Below are positions 43,591 to 52,737 of a stretch of 61,619 bases of DNA, in pieces. Numbering within the stretch: the first letter of the stretch is position 1; each line of letters starts with the position of its first letter. The position numbers and the translations under genes are program-made. The notes under the pieces were generated by a model. It saw nothing but the letters and a program-made list of their open reading frames with translations. It did no database searches and had not been told where the DNA came from. The DNA comes from Thermoplasmata archaeon (GTDB taxonomy: Archaea > Thermoplasmatota > Thermoplasmata > Thermoplasmatales > Thermoplasmataceae): NCBI GenBank assembly GCA_021794355.1, contig JAJYRA010000086.1, positions 1-61,619 on the forward strand. The letters are read 5' to 3'.

Positions 43591-44301
43591 TTAAATCACG
43601 TTTTTTATATCATCGCTGAGGTCTATTATATTTTGCCTACCTCTATAAACACTCAAAATTCCAAATTCATTTAAACGGTTAATTCTATTTTCAATAGTTC
43701 TTAAGCTGAGATTGCCATCGTTTTGGTTCTTAAGGTAAATTCTTATTGCAGTTGAAGTCTTTGCACCCTCTTTGAGGAATTCAATTATCCTCTTATCTAT
43801 TCTATCAGTAAAGAATATTGACTTAAAATAGGGAATCACATCTATTCTGCGGAAAACAACTGTTTTTCCTGTGAGCGGATTATTTGATTCTACACTATGC
43901 TCTACAAAATGATTATTTTCTATAGCCCAAATAATAGCAGCAATTGAAAACACGGACGGTCCAGCAGTAATGTTTACCGAGGCTCTCTTTGATTTTATTT
44001 CATTAAATTTTGCATGATATTCTTTGAGATTCCAAATATTACCTAATAAAAAACTATCGATATTAATATCAGGAATCTCTTTATTAATGCTTTTTATGAC
44101 CTTCTGTAATAGCAAATTGGTAGTAACCAGAACATCGGAGTCCATTTTAGTTGCCGCGCTTGAAAAGAGTACTATTCTTTTTAAACCATGATCCTTTATA
44201 TTTATGTATGGTTTTAAAAATTCCATGACTAGTTTTTCTGTGAATCCAACAAATGTTACTATTGTATCAATATTGTAAGACGAAATATCTTCTTCGTTCA
44301 T
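43591..44301 (-). CDS. csa3: Csa3-like CARF-wHTH regulator of the cas operon
   Basis: A 236-residue protein. The N-terminal ~140 residues form a Rossmann-like CARF domain (TIVTFVGFTEKLVMEFLKPY at the first strand and helix; the ligand-loop segment VNITAGPSVFSIAAIIWAIE). The C-terminal ~75 residues are a winged helix (SLRTIENRINRLNEFGILSV). This is the Csa3 architecture; CARF domains of such regulators bind cyclic oligoadenylate or similar ligands. It diverges from cas6 across a 40-nt gap, so it probably controls both directions of that promoter. No type III effector is present in the window. Confidence 0.85.
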   Translation of the reverse strand: MNEEDISSYNIDTIVTFVGFTEKLVMEFLKPYINIKDHGLKRIVLFSSAATKMDSDVLVTTNLLLQKVIKSINKEIPDINIDSFLLGNIWNLKEYHAKFNEIKSKRASVNITAGPSVFSIAAIIWAIENNHFVEHSVESNNPLTGKTVVFRRIDVIPYFKSIFFTDRIDKRIIEFLKEGAKTSTAIRIYLKNQNDGNLSLRTIENRINRLNEFGILSVYRGRQNIIDLSDDIKNVI

Positions 44302-44341
44302 ATGTTAGAAATGTTTTAATACTATTTAATTATTATATTTC
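44302..44341. promoter_or_regulatory. Divergent csa3/cas6 promoter region
   Basis: Only 40 nt separate the csa3 and cas6 start codons, and the sequence is almost purely A/T (TACTATTTAATTATTATATT). There is no ribosome binding site for either gene, so both transcripts are probably leaderless and their TATA elements must overlap each other or the opposite gene's first codons. A regulator bound here would affect both genes at once. Confidence 0.6.
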
Positions 44342-45055
44342 ATGGAGAGTACCTTAGTTAACATAAAACGATCAAAGGGAGTCATTATTCCGTATGAATA
44401 TAACTATTATTTGTCTATTAGTCTTTATTCAAAACTGAGGTTATATCAAGAGAATATTAAAAAGTTGCATACTAAAACTCAACCAGGAATGCACACTTTC
44501 AGCAACATAATATCTAAAGCATCCAAGGGTGGAGTTAATGGTTTAGATATTAATGAAGGCTTTTTTATATTCAGGTCGGTTGATCCTTCGTTGAATATGT
44601 ATCTTCGGTTAGGACTCTCAATAGATCCGATTATTAGGATTGGAGATGTAAGCTATTTAGTGAGCAGTGCTAAAAGCATTTCGGATAAGTTGCTAGACCA
44701 GGAGGAAGTAAATTTTAAATCTTTATCCCCAGTATTGGTGAGAAACTTTAAAGAGAGGAACATTTTTCTTAATTTCCCAGATGATCTAGAAACAAACTTA
44801 AATTTGGTGAGCAAATGGGTTCTAAAGGAAACCTATAATTTTTCCGAAAATGATCTGGATAGTTTAAGGATCATTATTACTTCAGCAAAGAGAAGGACGG
44901 TAAAGATCTCCAACTCAAAAAATAAAGAATCAATAACAACGGCATTTCAACTGAAGGGAAGTATAAGAGGAACACCGGAAGCACTGAAAGTTCTTTATTA
45001 TAAAGGTATAGGCTCTAAAACTTCTCTGGGACTAGGCTGTTGGGAGGTTGACTAG
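44342..45055 (+). CDS. cas6: Cas6 pre-crRNA endoribonuclease
   Basis: A 237-residue RAMP protein that cuts precursor CRISPR RNA within repeats. The two ferredoxin-like halves are seen in beta-alpha segments (VIIPYEYNYYLSISLYSK; FQLKGSIRGTPEALKVLYYK). The diagnostic glycine-rich loop is at the C-terminus, GIGSKTSLGLGCWEV. A candidate catalytic His lies in the first third (KLHTKTQPGMHTFSN). It is the first gene of the rightward cas operon, ending directly at the GTG of cas10d. Confidence 0.9.
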   Translation: MESTLVNIKRSKGVIIPYEYNYYLSISLYSKLRLYQENIKKLHTKTQPGMHTFSNIISKASKGGVNGLDINEGFFIFRSVDPSLNMYLRLGLSIDPIIRIGDVSYLVSSAKSISDKLLDQEEVNFKSLSPVLVRNFKERNIFLNFPDDLETNLNLVSKWVLKETYNFSENDLDSLRIIITSAKRRTVKISNSKNKESITTAFQLKGSIRGTPEALKVLYYKGIGSKTSLGLGCWEVD

Positions 45056-47782
45056 GTGACTAACCAAGAATTTAGGCTTGAAAATAATTATATAATTTTC
45101 AAAAATGAATCTTTTAACGAAGCCATGAATTGGGCTGTAGAAGAAATTTTTCAGAAAATATGGTTGGATGAAACGTGGTCCAAGTGCGCAAAGGGAGGAA
45201 ACCATCCAGAAAACAAGAGCTTTGAAAAACATAGGGATATGGGTTATCAGGTACACATTTTTTCTGGAACCGCAATGGCCATGAGAGTTTTGGATTTTTC
45301 ATATACATCCAATACTTTGCACCTTCCGGAAAACGAATTATTAGTAAAACTTAAACGCTCAATTCTGGGATATCTTTTCCATGATTTTAACAAATTAACT
45401 GGATCGGATTATCACATGCAAGATAAATCGGCATTAAACGACCTAATAGATACAAGTTTTGGTGACTTAACAAAGGAAATAGGTTTGAATAACGACAACA
45501 TTTATCAGATTGCAATATGCACTGAAAAAGGTACATCTTTTAATATATTACGTAACGACGTATCTACTTCTCCTCTTGAGTTTGAAATGAACTTTTCTAG
45601 ACTAGCAGATGTCCTTTCTGGAAGTTTCAACGACTTAAATGATGAACCGTTAAGGGATATTTCTTTTGGTCCTAAGGTTATAATTTCTGGACGGGATATA
45701 GGTAAGATAAAAATCTCCAACACAAATTTAGTTGCTATAACAGATCTACTTAAGAAATCATGTATTAAAATGATAAACGAAGACTTTAAAGGAACGTATT
45801 TGTGGAGTGATTATGATACAATTTATTATGTATTCGGACCATCCAAACTATCTAAAAATGAGATAAATGCAAAAATATTAGAAAAATTCTCAAATTATGT
45901 TTCTCTCGTGATGCGCCCTGAAAGACTGTTAACATTGAATGATCGTAGGGTAGATAACGCAGCCTCTGGTTTTATTGATCATTCTGAAGATTCAATGATA
46001 AAGTTTCTGTCTGAGGAAAAAAATATCCGGATGTGCATTCACTTAGAAGACATAAAGCTAGATTCACCCTATAAGCAAAGGTTTGCAGAAGAGTATGGCG
46101 ATTATTTATTGGATACCTATCCATGTGCGTCTTTTTCAATCAATTTTAGATTTACGAAAGAGAAGGAAGGAGGGCATTCCATAAGGGACAGTCTCAAGGT
46201 GAATGATTATGACGAACGTCAAGATAATGAACGTTTGAACATATTTTTAATAAGATATGTGCAGCTTGTAAGTGAACTACAAAGTAAGAGTGCACAAGAA
46301 TTAAGAGAACTCATAGACCATACAATATCTGAAAATAAAGGAAAACTATCTCATATTCTTGGAAAAGAACCAAAGAAATCTGTTCTTATATTCCCAATAC
46401 TTTTGAAGAGCAACTCCATTGATTGGAAACAATTATTGATTGACGTACTACAAAATCTTAATAAAAACTCTAAGTCGGTTGACTACACGAATGTAGTACC
46501 CAGAATTCTTTCGTCTCTCTTTACTGATATATCACTTCCCAACGTACCAAACAAGTTTTCAATGTCAATGGTAAACGGATATCCTGCAAAAGAGGATGCT
46601 AAAGGGGATAAACTATATGGTTTAAACACCAATGGTTTTAATAATCGCTTACCAACATCTAGAATAAGCTTCGGCAAGATTGATGATATCTCGATGCTAG
46701 AATACAACATAAGAAGAAATATAATTCCTGAGAGATTAGGAAATGGAACTCTAATTTATTTAAGATTTCCTGGAGCAATACCACATTTAGACGTAGCTGG
46801 ATTCATTCATAAGATTTCACGTTCAAAGCAAAGTGAAAGAGTAGTAATTAACTGGTTGGATCTTTCTATTGATCAGTTTGGAGAGGAGCCAAATACAGTT
46901 AGGGTTGATGATTCATTTTTCTTCACCACACCAGAAATCAAAAAGGAAGAAGACATTCTAAGGCAATTATATGATGCTTTAACCATTGCTCAAAGGACAA
47001 AAATGACAATTCGCGTTTCATATTCGAATGCTCCGGTTTTTGAAGATCAATTCGAATCAGTAAGAGTTGATCTTTCCAGTAATTTATTGGCATTCTTTTC
47101 ATGGGATCGAATTAGATGTAACCAGATATCCAATATCATAAGGACCATACAAACATTTAATGTAGTTTCTAATGGTTCTATAGAAAAGATTAATTTTACA
47201 GACACATACGAAGTAATTTCTAGTTATATGCAAAACCCTATGTCCATTTTTTACTACGTGCATAGAAGGGTTTTTGCGAAGGAAGGTAAAAGTGAGTCGC
47301 GAGGTTTTGGAAAACAGTTTTCCCAACGGATAGAAGATATAAAAAAACTGGGGTATGGAGAAGAAAAAAAAGGTGATAGAAAAATGAAAAACATAGAAGA
47401 ATTGGCTAAAACAGCATCTAAAATAGCATATGCGAACTGGAAGATGAGTGGGAACGATAGAACTTGGATGCTAAGAGACCCACTGGAAGCAATAGAAGTA
47501 GCAAGGGCGAAGATAGTGTCCGGTGAAAAAAGGGACTTAGACGAGTATAAAGACATAGTGGGAGGCGTTCTTAATACTAAACTGAGAAGGGAAAAAAGCG
47601 ATGGAAATAGTAACTGGATACCAATTGGGGAAATTGAAAAATTTTCAGAAATACTTATTCGAATGTTAAAGGAAGATTTTAAGGGACAAGTGCCTTCGGG
47701 TGCAATGAAGTCTTATCTGATTAACGCTTTTGAATTTGAGTATATGTTAACAATAGGAAAAAAAGGTGATATAAATGAATAA
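45056..47782 (+). CDS. cas10d: Cas10d (Csc3), large subunit with HD nuclease domain, subtype I-D
   Basis: A 908-residue large subunit of the I-D Cascade. An N-terminal HD domain carries H109-D110 in LGYLFHDFNKLTG (H-D-x-x-K) with an earlier His in GYQVHIFSGTAM. The central Palm-like region (TYLWSDYDTIYYVFGPSKL) lacks a GGDD motif, so no cyclase activity is expected. The last ~130 residues are helical and correspond to the small subunit (see Cas11d). In I-D the DNA-cleaving HD nuclease sits here rather than in Cas3. The GTG start has GGGAGGTTGA upstream; it overlaps csc2 by 8 nt. Confidence 0.9.
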   Translation: MTNQEFRLENNYIIFKNESFNEAMNWAVEEIFQKIWLDETWSKCAKGGNHPENKSFEKHRDMGYQVHIFSGTAMAMRVLDFSYTSNTLHLPENELLVKLKRSILGYLFHDFNKLTGSDYHMQDKSALNDLIDTSFGDLTKEIGLNNDNIYQIAICTEKGTSFNILRNDVSTSPLEFEMNFSRLADVLSGSFNDLNDEPLRDISFGPKVIISGRDIGKIKISNTNLVAITDLLKKSCIKMINEDFKGTYLWSDYDTIYYVFGPSKLSKNEINAKILEKFSNYVSLVMRPERLLTLNDRRVDNAASGFIDHSEDSMIKFLSEEKNIRMCIHLEDIKLDSPYKQRFAEEYGDYLLDTYPCASFSINFRFTKEKEGGHSIRDSLKVNDYDERQDNERLNIFLIRYVQLVSELQSKSAQELRELIDHTISENKGKLSHILGKEPKKSVLIFPILLKSNSIDWKQLLIDVLQNLNKNSKSVDYTNVVPRILSSLFTDISLPNVPNKFSMSMVNGYPAKEDAKGDKLYGLNTNGFNNRLPTSRISFGKIDDISMLEYNIRRNIIPERLGNGTLIYLRFPGAIPHLDVAGFIHKISRSKQSERVVINWLDLSIDQFGEEPNTVRVDDSFFFTTPEIKKEEDILRQLYDALTIAQRTKMTIRVSYSNAPVFEDQFESVRVDLSSNLLAFFSWDRIRCNQISNIIRTIQTFNVVSNGSIEKINFTDTYEVISSYMQNPMSIFYYVHRRVFAKEGKSESRGFGKQFSQRIEDIKKLGYGEEKKGDRKMKNIEELAKTASKIAYANWKMSGNDRTWMLRDPLEAIEVARAKIVSGEKRDLDEYKDIVGGVLNTKLRREKSDGNSNWIPIGEIEKFSEILIRMLKEDFKGQVPSGAMKSYLINAFEFEYMLTIGKKGDINE
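47371..47377 (+). promoter_or_regulatory. Internal ribosome binding site inside cas10d
   Basis: AGGTGAT, a seven-base match to the archaeal anti-Shine-Dalgarno sequence, sits six bases upstream of an in-frame ATG (47384). The same AGGTGAT sits four bases upstream of the csc2 ATG at 47775 in the same operon, so the cell clearly uses this signal here. Confidence 0.75.
47384..47782 (+). CDS. cas11d: Cas11d small subunit, internal translation product of cas10d
   Basis: An in-frame start within cas10d (its codon 777) would give a 132-residue protein beginning MKNIEELAKTASKIAYANWK. The product is largely helical, with WMLRDPLEAIEVARAKIV and GEIEKFSEILIRMLKEDF. In other subtype I-D systems Cas11d is known to be made by internal translation from the 3' part of cas10d and to line the crRNA-DNA hybrid in several copies. 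The strong internal ribosome binding site supports the same here. Not a separate gene; it shares its stop with cas10d. Confidence 0.75.
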   Translation: MKNIEELAKTASKIAYANWKMSGNDRTWMLRDPLEAIEVARAKIVSGEKRDLDEYKDIVGGVLNTKLRREKSDGNSNWIPIGEIEKFSEILIRMLKEDFKGQVPSGAMKSYLINAFEFEYMLTIGKKGDINE

Positions 47783-48776
47783 AAATTTAGAAAAAATAGG
47801 AAAAGAGTTGAACTTGCCAGACATTAGTGACTTAGATCTAAGAAAAAATCATGGTATATTCATAAAGATTGGCATTCTTTCTGAAACCAGCGGCTTTTTC
47901 ATTAATAGAAATAATGAATCAACTGAAATCACGAGTGAAAATTTCTTTGATAAGGATAGGGTGGTAGTGCCCGCATCCAAATGGAGGGGGGCAGAAAGAA
48001 GCTATTTGTTATCAGAAATGAGAAAGGCATCAGGAGTAATACCACAGGAATACAGCAGAAATATGGTAACTAGGAAAAATTTATTGAAGAATCCATCAAG
48101 TTTAATATATGGGGACTCAAGCACCGGTTCTGGTAATGAAGCCGCAGGAATAGCATCTAGAGTGTTTTACGATTGGGCTTATAGCTTCGAATCGCTCCCG
48201 GATATTTCGGTACGATTAACTCATAACTCACTATCTGAAGAGGGAACAATTCTCCACGAGGAAAATGGGAAAGTAAAACCAAATGCAATTTTCAACACCC
48301 CTTATATCAAACCCGGTGTTAAATTCATTAGATACGTTACAGTAGAGAATTCTTCTATTGAAATGCTAGCATTAGTACTTATGGCAATAAACGGGACAAC
48401 TAGGTATGGTGCAAGGACAGCTATCTTAGGGGATAACATGAAAAACAAGATAATCGGAATAGGGTTCTCAAAAAGAGAAACATCAATAAGTTCTTTTACA
48501 ACCGTAAGAAAATGTTGGACTCAAGAGAAATATAATCCCGAAGAAGAAATTCTTGCTGATATGAAGGACACATATGGTTCAAATTTGATACATGGCGATA
48601 GACTGAGAGAGCTATTAATTGCCACTTTAGAAGTAAAAAATGATATTTCTGTGCTTAAAGAGATGTGTGATTTAATAAACACAAAAATGAGTCGAGACTG
48701 GGAGGAGTTTTGGGGAAATAAGGGAAGGAAAGACAAAAATACTAAGCAGACTAAAAATGAAGACGAGGAAGAGTGA
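47775..48776 (+). CDS. csc2: Csc2 (Cas7d), crRNA-binding backbone protein
   Basis: A 333-residue Cas7-type RAMP that polymerises along crRNA. The Csc2 signature region is visible in SSLIYGDSSTGSGNEAAGIA and SRVFYDWAYSFESLP. Flanking blocks are FDKDRVVVPASKWRGAERSY and TVENSSIEMLALVLMAINGT, then RYGARTAILGDN. The ATG lies within the end of cas10d with AGGTGAT before it. The C-terminus is charged (DKNTKQTKNEDEEE). Confidence 0.88.
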   Translation: MNKNLEKIGKELNLPDISDLDLRKNHGIFIKIGILSETSGFFINRNNESTEITSENFFDKDRVVVPASKWRGAERSYLLSEMRKASGVIPQEYSRNMVTRKNLLKNPSSLIYGDSSTGSGNEAAGIASRVFYDWAYSFESLPDISVRLTHNSLSEEGTILHEENGKVKPNAIFNTPYIKPGVKFIRYVTVENSSIEMLALVLMAINGTTRYGARTAILGDNMKNKIIGIGFSKRETSISSFTTVRKCWTQEKYNPEEEILADMKDTYGSNLIHGDRLRELLIATLEVKNDISVLKEMCDLINTKMSRDWEEFWGNKGRKDKNTKQTKNEDEEE

Positions 48777-48781
48777 TATGA

Positions 48782-49453
48782 ATGGAGATAACTCCAATAA
48801 AAATTGAGACACTTTCTCCCGTAAACTATTATTATGTTGCAGCTGCTGGGGGGATGAGAACATCCTCATTTATTGGAGACATTGCACTTAAATATGCCAC
48901 TCTTAGACAGTTGGGGTATCTTGATTATCCCGAACCAACAAAATTCCAACCTACCTATGATGATTTAAATAGGTTTGATTTCTGGTTTACTGTTGCAATC
49001 AGCGAAAAATTGGCTTTTGGCGAAGGATCTCCAACACTTTATATGAAGAATATGATTAGAAATACAATGCATGGGATAGATTACAACGGATCTAATAAAT
49101 ATCCCAATGCGAGAGAAGGTAGCACGATGTATAAAAATTTTTATTTCCAGCAGCCAATTAGACCTGGGAATTTTTTTTATTGTTATCTTATAAGCAAGTC
49201 AAAGATAGATCTACCTATGACAATAAGGGTTGGAAACGGTAAAACGGGAATATTGAATCTTACAAAACAACTTACAGGAAAATTTAATGGGATACTTAAC
49301 CTCTACACATTGCAGAATATACTAAAAACCAAATTAGGTGATATTGAGTATACCTTTACTGAACATTTGATTTTACAATACTATCTGATTGGGATGTTTT
49401 CCAAAGAAAAGATTGGTGAGATTTACAATGAATGGGATAATAGGAACTTATAA
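48782..49453 (+). CDS. csc1: Csc1 (Cas5d), 5'-handle-binding subunit
   Basis: A 223-residue RAMP protein of the Csc1 group. The typical start (LSPVNYYYVAAAGGMRTSSF, then IGDIALKYATLRQLGYLDYP) is seen. The remainder alternates strands with RPGNFFYCYLISKSKIDLPM and the KFNGILNLYTLQNIL stretch. It should cap the crRNA 5' end in the effector complex and help read the PAM. It begins 5 nt after csc2 and its end overlaps the cas3' start by 26 nt. Confidence 0.85.
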   Translation: MEITPIKIETLSPVNYYYVAAAGGMRTSSFIGDIALKYATLRQLGYLDYPEPTKFQPTYDDLNRFDFWFTVAISEKLAFGEGSPTLYMKNMIRNTMHGIDYNGSNKYPNAREGSTMYKNFYFQQPIRPGNFFYCYLISKSKIDLPMTIRVGNGKTGILNLTKQLTGKFNGILNLYTLQNILKTKLGDIEYTFTEHLILQYYLIGMFSKEKIGEIYNEWDNRNL

Positions 49454-51272
49454 CCTGAAACCCTCATATATTGAAAGAGAGGAATCTGGAGAAATGCGAA
49501 AATTTCAAAAGGATGTATTAGAGTTCGTGGAAGAAAATAGTAAGAGAGTGGCAATATTAGACGCCCCTACAGGTTCTGGTAAGACATACATGTTTAAGAA
49601 AATCGCTTCCAATGAAAAAAAGGCGATAATAGTGTTACCAAACAATCTGCTTGCAGAAGAGGTTTATCGTGATTTAGGTGATAATGCTTGCGTTCTTAAT
49701 AAGGAATCTATAAATAGAACTCTAAACGAAAGGAAAAAAAGAGATAATCCTCTATACAATACTAAATCGGATGCTATTGAAGAAATGATATCATCTAAGG
49801 CTTATATAGTTACCAATCCAACCGTTTTTTATTACCTATTGATCAATCACTATACTAAAAGTCATAGAGACGATATGATAAGCATACTTGTAAAGGGTAA
49901 TATTAAAACTGTAATATTTGATGAGTTTCATATCTATTCAAGAGACCAAATTTCTATGATATTTGCTTCTGCTTTGGCCCTACCTTACAGGATAAAAATT
50001 ATGTTTAGTAGTGCAACCCCTCAAAAATTCTTTAGCGATCTGTGTAAAGATGTTTTTGGGACAGAAAACTTGGAAGAAATCCATGTCTCCCGTTCATATA
50101 TCAAGAGTGAAAATAGTGACATATTGCAAGGACCGATTTCCGTTGATATATTCAATGAAGAAGCTTCCATATTTGTAGATAAGAATTTGAAATTATTTAA
50201 CACAGGAAAATGGGTAATAATCTTGGACTCATTGAAAAATATTGATAAGGTTATCAATTTATTAGTTTCGAAATATGGCAAAGAAGAAATCGGTCTCGTA
50301 TCTGCATATTATGACCCCCTCCACAAGACTTATCAAAGCACAAAGCAGCATGATAACAAGTTTAGAATAATAGTTAGTTCAAATATCATTGAACAGGGTA
50401 TAAACTTAAGCAGAGAATATATAAATTTTCTCATTGAAGCAGGCTCCTCTGCTAACAGTTTAGTCCAAAGAATCGGAAGAGTGGGGAGAGGAGTAGAGAC
50501 CGAAAGCAAAGTTATTTTATGCTTTGGGGGTGGAATGCAGACAACACAAAAGAACATTGAAACCATGGATGATTTGATTGCTTTTATATATAAATTAAAT
50601 TACGGAAAAGATTCGTATAGCCCAACGTCGTTTGGAATAGGTGTATATGTAAGCCTTTTCATAGATAAATTAACGACAAAGGCAGGAGAAGCAATTCTCA
50701 GCAATATCATAGAATACGACAATAAAAAAATAAACGCTGGAATCTATAGCTGTAAAAATGTGAATGATACATTAACCAACAGAGAAGGTCTGAAAATTAT
50801 TAAGCGAAACTGCCTCAGAGAAATATTTAAAGTATCCACTTGGTGGGAAAAATATAAGGATTCGTTCTACAATTTTATACCAAGTCAAGCAGGGAAGGTC
50901 AGTGTAGTAGATGAGGATTATATTTTTGAGGGAAACTTTCTTAAAACCAAATATGATGAAATATGGATTAATAAAAATAAGGAAATTTTAGAAAGAACCG
51001 GTGAACAATTTGTTGTTGGGAAATTTAACAGAAAGCCAAATTATGATTTTGAGGTCATAGTTGAAAATACTCCACTGGGTTCAAAAAAAATGAAATATAA
51101 AGATATTGCGTTTAGTGCGAGGAAAGACATTTTAGAAGATATTAAGGGGCAGCTTGAAAATTTACTTTGTCTGAGCAACGATAAGATTCAAACACTGATT
51201 AATAACATTATTTCATGCACAAAAGAAACAGCAGGACTTGAGAGGTTGGCGTTGGAGATAAGTTATGCTTAG
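49428..51272 (+). CDS. cas3': Cas3' helicase of subtype I-D (no HD domain)
   Basis: A 614-residue superfamily 2 helicase. Walker A is DAPTGSGKTYMF, the DEAH-type motif II is IFDEFHIYS, motif III FSSATP, motif V SSNIIEQGINLS and motif VI QRIGRVGRGVE. There is no N-terminal HD nuclease domain; that domain is in Cas10d, as expected for I-D. The ATG at 49428 (MNGIIGTYNLKPS) is chosen; a longer frame overlapping csc1 further is basic and unlike the family. It overlaps cas4 by 8 nt. Confidence 0.9.
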   Translation: MNGIIGTYNLKPSYIEREESGEMRKFQKDVLEFVEENSKRVAILDAPTGSGKTYMFKKIASNEKKAIIVLPNNLLAEEVYRDLGDNACVLNKESINRTLNERKKRDNPLYNTKSDAIEEMISSKAYIVTNPTVFYYLLINHYTKSHRDDMISILVKGNIKTVIFDEFHIYSRDQISMIFASALALPYRIKIMFSSATPQKFFSDLCKDVFGTENLEEIHVSRSYIKSENSDILQGPISVDIFNEEASIFVDKNLKLFNTGKWVIILDSLKNIDKVINLLVSKYGKEEIGLVSAYYDPLHKTYQSTKQHDNKFRIIVSSNIIEQGINLSREYINFLIEAGSSANSLVQRIGRVGRGVETESKVILCFGGGMQTTQKNIETMDDLIAFIYKLNYGKDSYSPTSFGIGVYVSLFIDKLTTKAGEAILSNIIEYDNKKINAGIYSCKNVNDTLTNREGLKIIKRNCLREIFKVSTWWEKYKDSFYNFIPSQAGKVSVVDEDYIFEGNFLKTKYDEIWINKNKEILERTGEQFVVGKFNRKPNYDFEVIVENTPLGSKKMKYKDIAFSARKDILEDIKGQLENLLCLSNDKIQTLINNIISCTKETAGLERLALEISYA

Positions 51273-51783
51273 TGATGAAATGTATCGTGGTACAGATGTA
51301 AGTTATGTTTGCATTTGTTTGCGGAGGGCTTGGCTTTCAACTCATGAGATATATATTACTGATGGAACAGAGTTTGTCAAAATGGGTTCATATACTAATG
51401 ATGTGGAGAGGAACTATGGGTACTCTCAAGTTTCCATAGGACGAAATAAGATAGATTATTTGCAACTATTACCGGATAAGAAATGTATAATACATGAATT
51501 CAAAAGGGGAAGAAAAGTTATTGATGCGGATTTATTCCAGATCAGTCACTACATGAATATAGCCTCGTCCTCGGGATATGATATAGATCACGGTGAAATT
51601 CATTTTCTTGGGTCTAAAAAAATAAAGAAGGTAAACTTTCCACTGGAAAATGAAAACTCTCTAAAAGAAAAATATAGAATGATTGATAAATTGAAGCAAT
51701 CCACTATACCAAAGATGGAGAGAAATTATTTCTGTTCCCATGGCTGTAGTTATGTTGAATTTTGTTGGGGTTCAAATGAGTGA
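51265..51783 (+). CDS. cas4: Cas4 nuclease of the adaptation module
   Basis: A 172-residue PD-(D/E)XK nuclease with a probable iron-sulfur cluster. The catalytic motif is in CIIHEFKRGRKV, followed by the QISHYMNIASSSGY helix. Cysteines for the cluster are in YVCICLRRAW and the C-terminal CSHGCSYVEFCWG. In adaptation it trims prespacers and sets PAM and orientation. A second ATG 15 nt in (MYRGTDVSYV) is possible. It overlaps cas1 by 8 nt. Confidence 0.9.
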   Translation: MLSDEMYRGTDVSYVCICLRRAWLSTHEIYITDGTEFVKMGSYTNDVERNYGYSQVSIGRNKIDYLQLLPDKKCIIHEFKRGRKVIDADLFQISHYMNIASSSGYDIDHGEIHFLGSKKIKKVNFPLENENSLKEKYRMIDKLKQSTIPKMERNYFCSHGCSYVEFCWGSNE

Positions 51784-52735
51784 CATATATTATTTAATTA
51801 AATCGGGTACTCTGTCTAAGTCTTCAGGCTCAATAGTTTTAAAAAATGAAGTCGAAACTGTAGAAATACCTACTGAAAATGTTGACATGATTGCAATTTT
51901 TGGCAACGTCACATTCACAACTCCTGCCTTATCCCTTCTTGCAGATTCTAAGATTCCGGTCATAATTTTTACTGAAAGAGGGTGGTATATCTCCAGTATT
52001 TTCCCAGACAATTATCTCCAGAGTGGCTATGTATTAAAAAGGCAGGTTGAATTCTCCATAGACCAGTCCAGACGACTGGAAATAGCGAAATTATTTGTTC
52101 TAGGTGCATCAAAAAACATGAGGCGTGTTGTAGCTAGACTTGGTGCAGGCAATCTCCCAACAAACCAAGCCAAAATAAATTCGGCTAGAACCATACAGGA
52201 ACTAATGGGAGTTGAAGGAAATATACACATCAACTATCTGGAACGACTGGATACAAAGCTACCCTCAAATTTTAAAATAAATGGAAGAAGCAGACAACCA
52301 CCGGGTAATCCTGTGAACGCTATGATGAGTTATCTTTATTCCGTACTTTATGGAACAATAACGTCAGAAATACTCAGAACTCATCTATCTCCATCCATAA
52401 GTTTTCTACATGAATCAACCGAACGCAGATCAAGTTTAGCGTTAGATGTAAATGAGATATTTAGGCCAATTATCTGTGATAGGATTATACTGAAGCTTAT
52501 TAATCTTAAAATGATGAATGATGGGGATTTCATATCAGACAGTGGAATATATTTAAGCGCCATTGGGAAAAGAAAAGTGCTTGAATCTTTCGACGAAAAG
52601 ATGAGAGAGACTGTTTTTGTTCGTGGACTGGGAAGAAACGTATCTTTGCGGAGATTGATTAGGCTTGAATTGTATAAACTAGAAAAACATGTATTAGACG
52701 ATGTCCCATATAAACCGTATGTTACGAGGATATAA
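51776..52735 (+). CDS. cas1: Cas1 integrase
   Basis: A 319-residue spacer integrase. The N-terminal beta domain starts SDIYYLIKSGTLSKSSGSIV. The catalytic helical domain carries PVNAMMSYLYSVLYGTI, FLHESTERRSSLALDVNEIF and RPIICDRI with the usual acidic and His residues. The ATG at 51776 (MSDIYYL) overlaps the cas4 stop; the longer frame upstream is a cas4 shadow. It acts with Cas2 and Cas4 to add spacers. Confidence 0.95.
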   Translation: MSDIYYLIKSGTLSKSSGSIVLKNEVETVEIPTENVDMIAIFGNVTFTTPALSLLADSKIPVIIFTERGWYISSIFPDNYLQSGYVLKRQVEFSIDQSRRLEIAKLFVLGASKNMRRVVARLGAGNLPTNQAKINSARTIQELMGVEGNIHINYLERLDTKLPSNFKINGRSRQPPGNPVNAMMSYLYSVLYGTITSEILRTHLSPSISFLHESTERRSSLALDVNEIFRPIICDRIILKLINLKMMNDGDFISDSGIYLSAIGKRKVLESFDEKMRETVFVRGLGRNVSLRRLIRLELYKLEKHVLDDVPYKPYVTRI

Positions 52736-52737
52736 CT

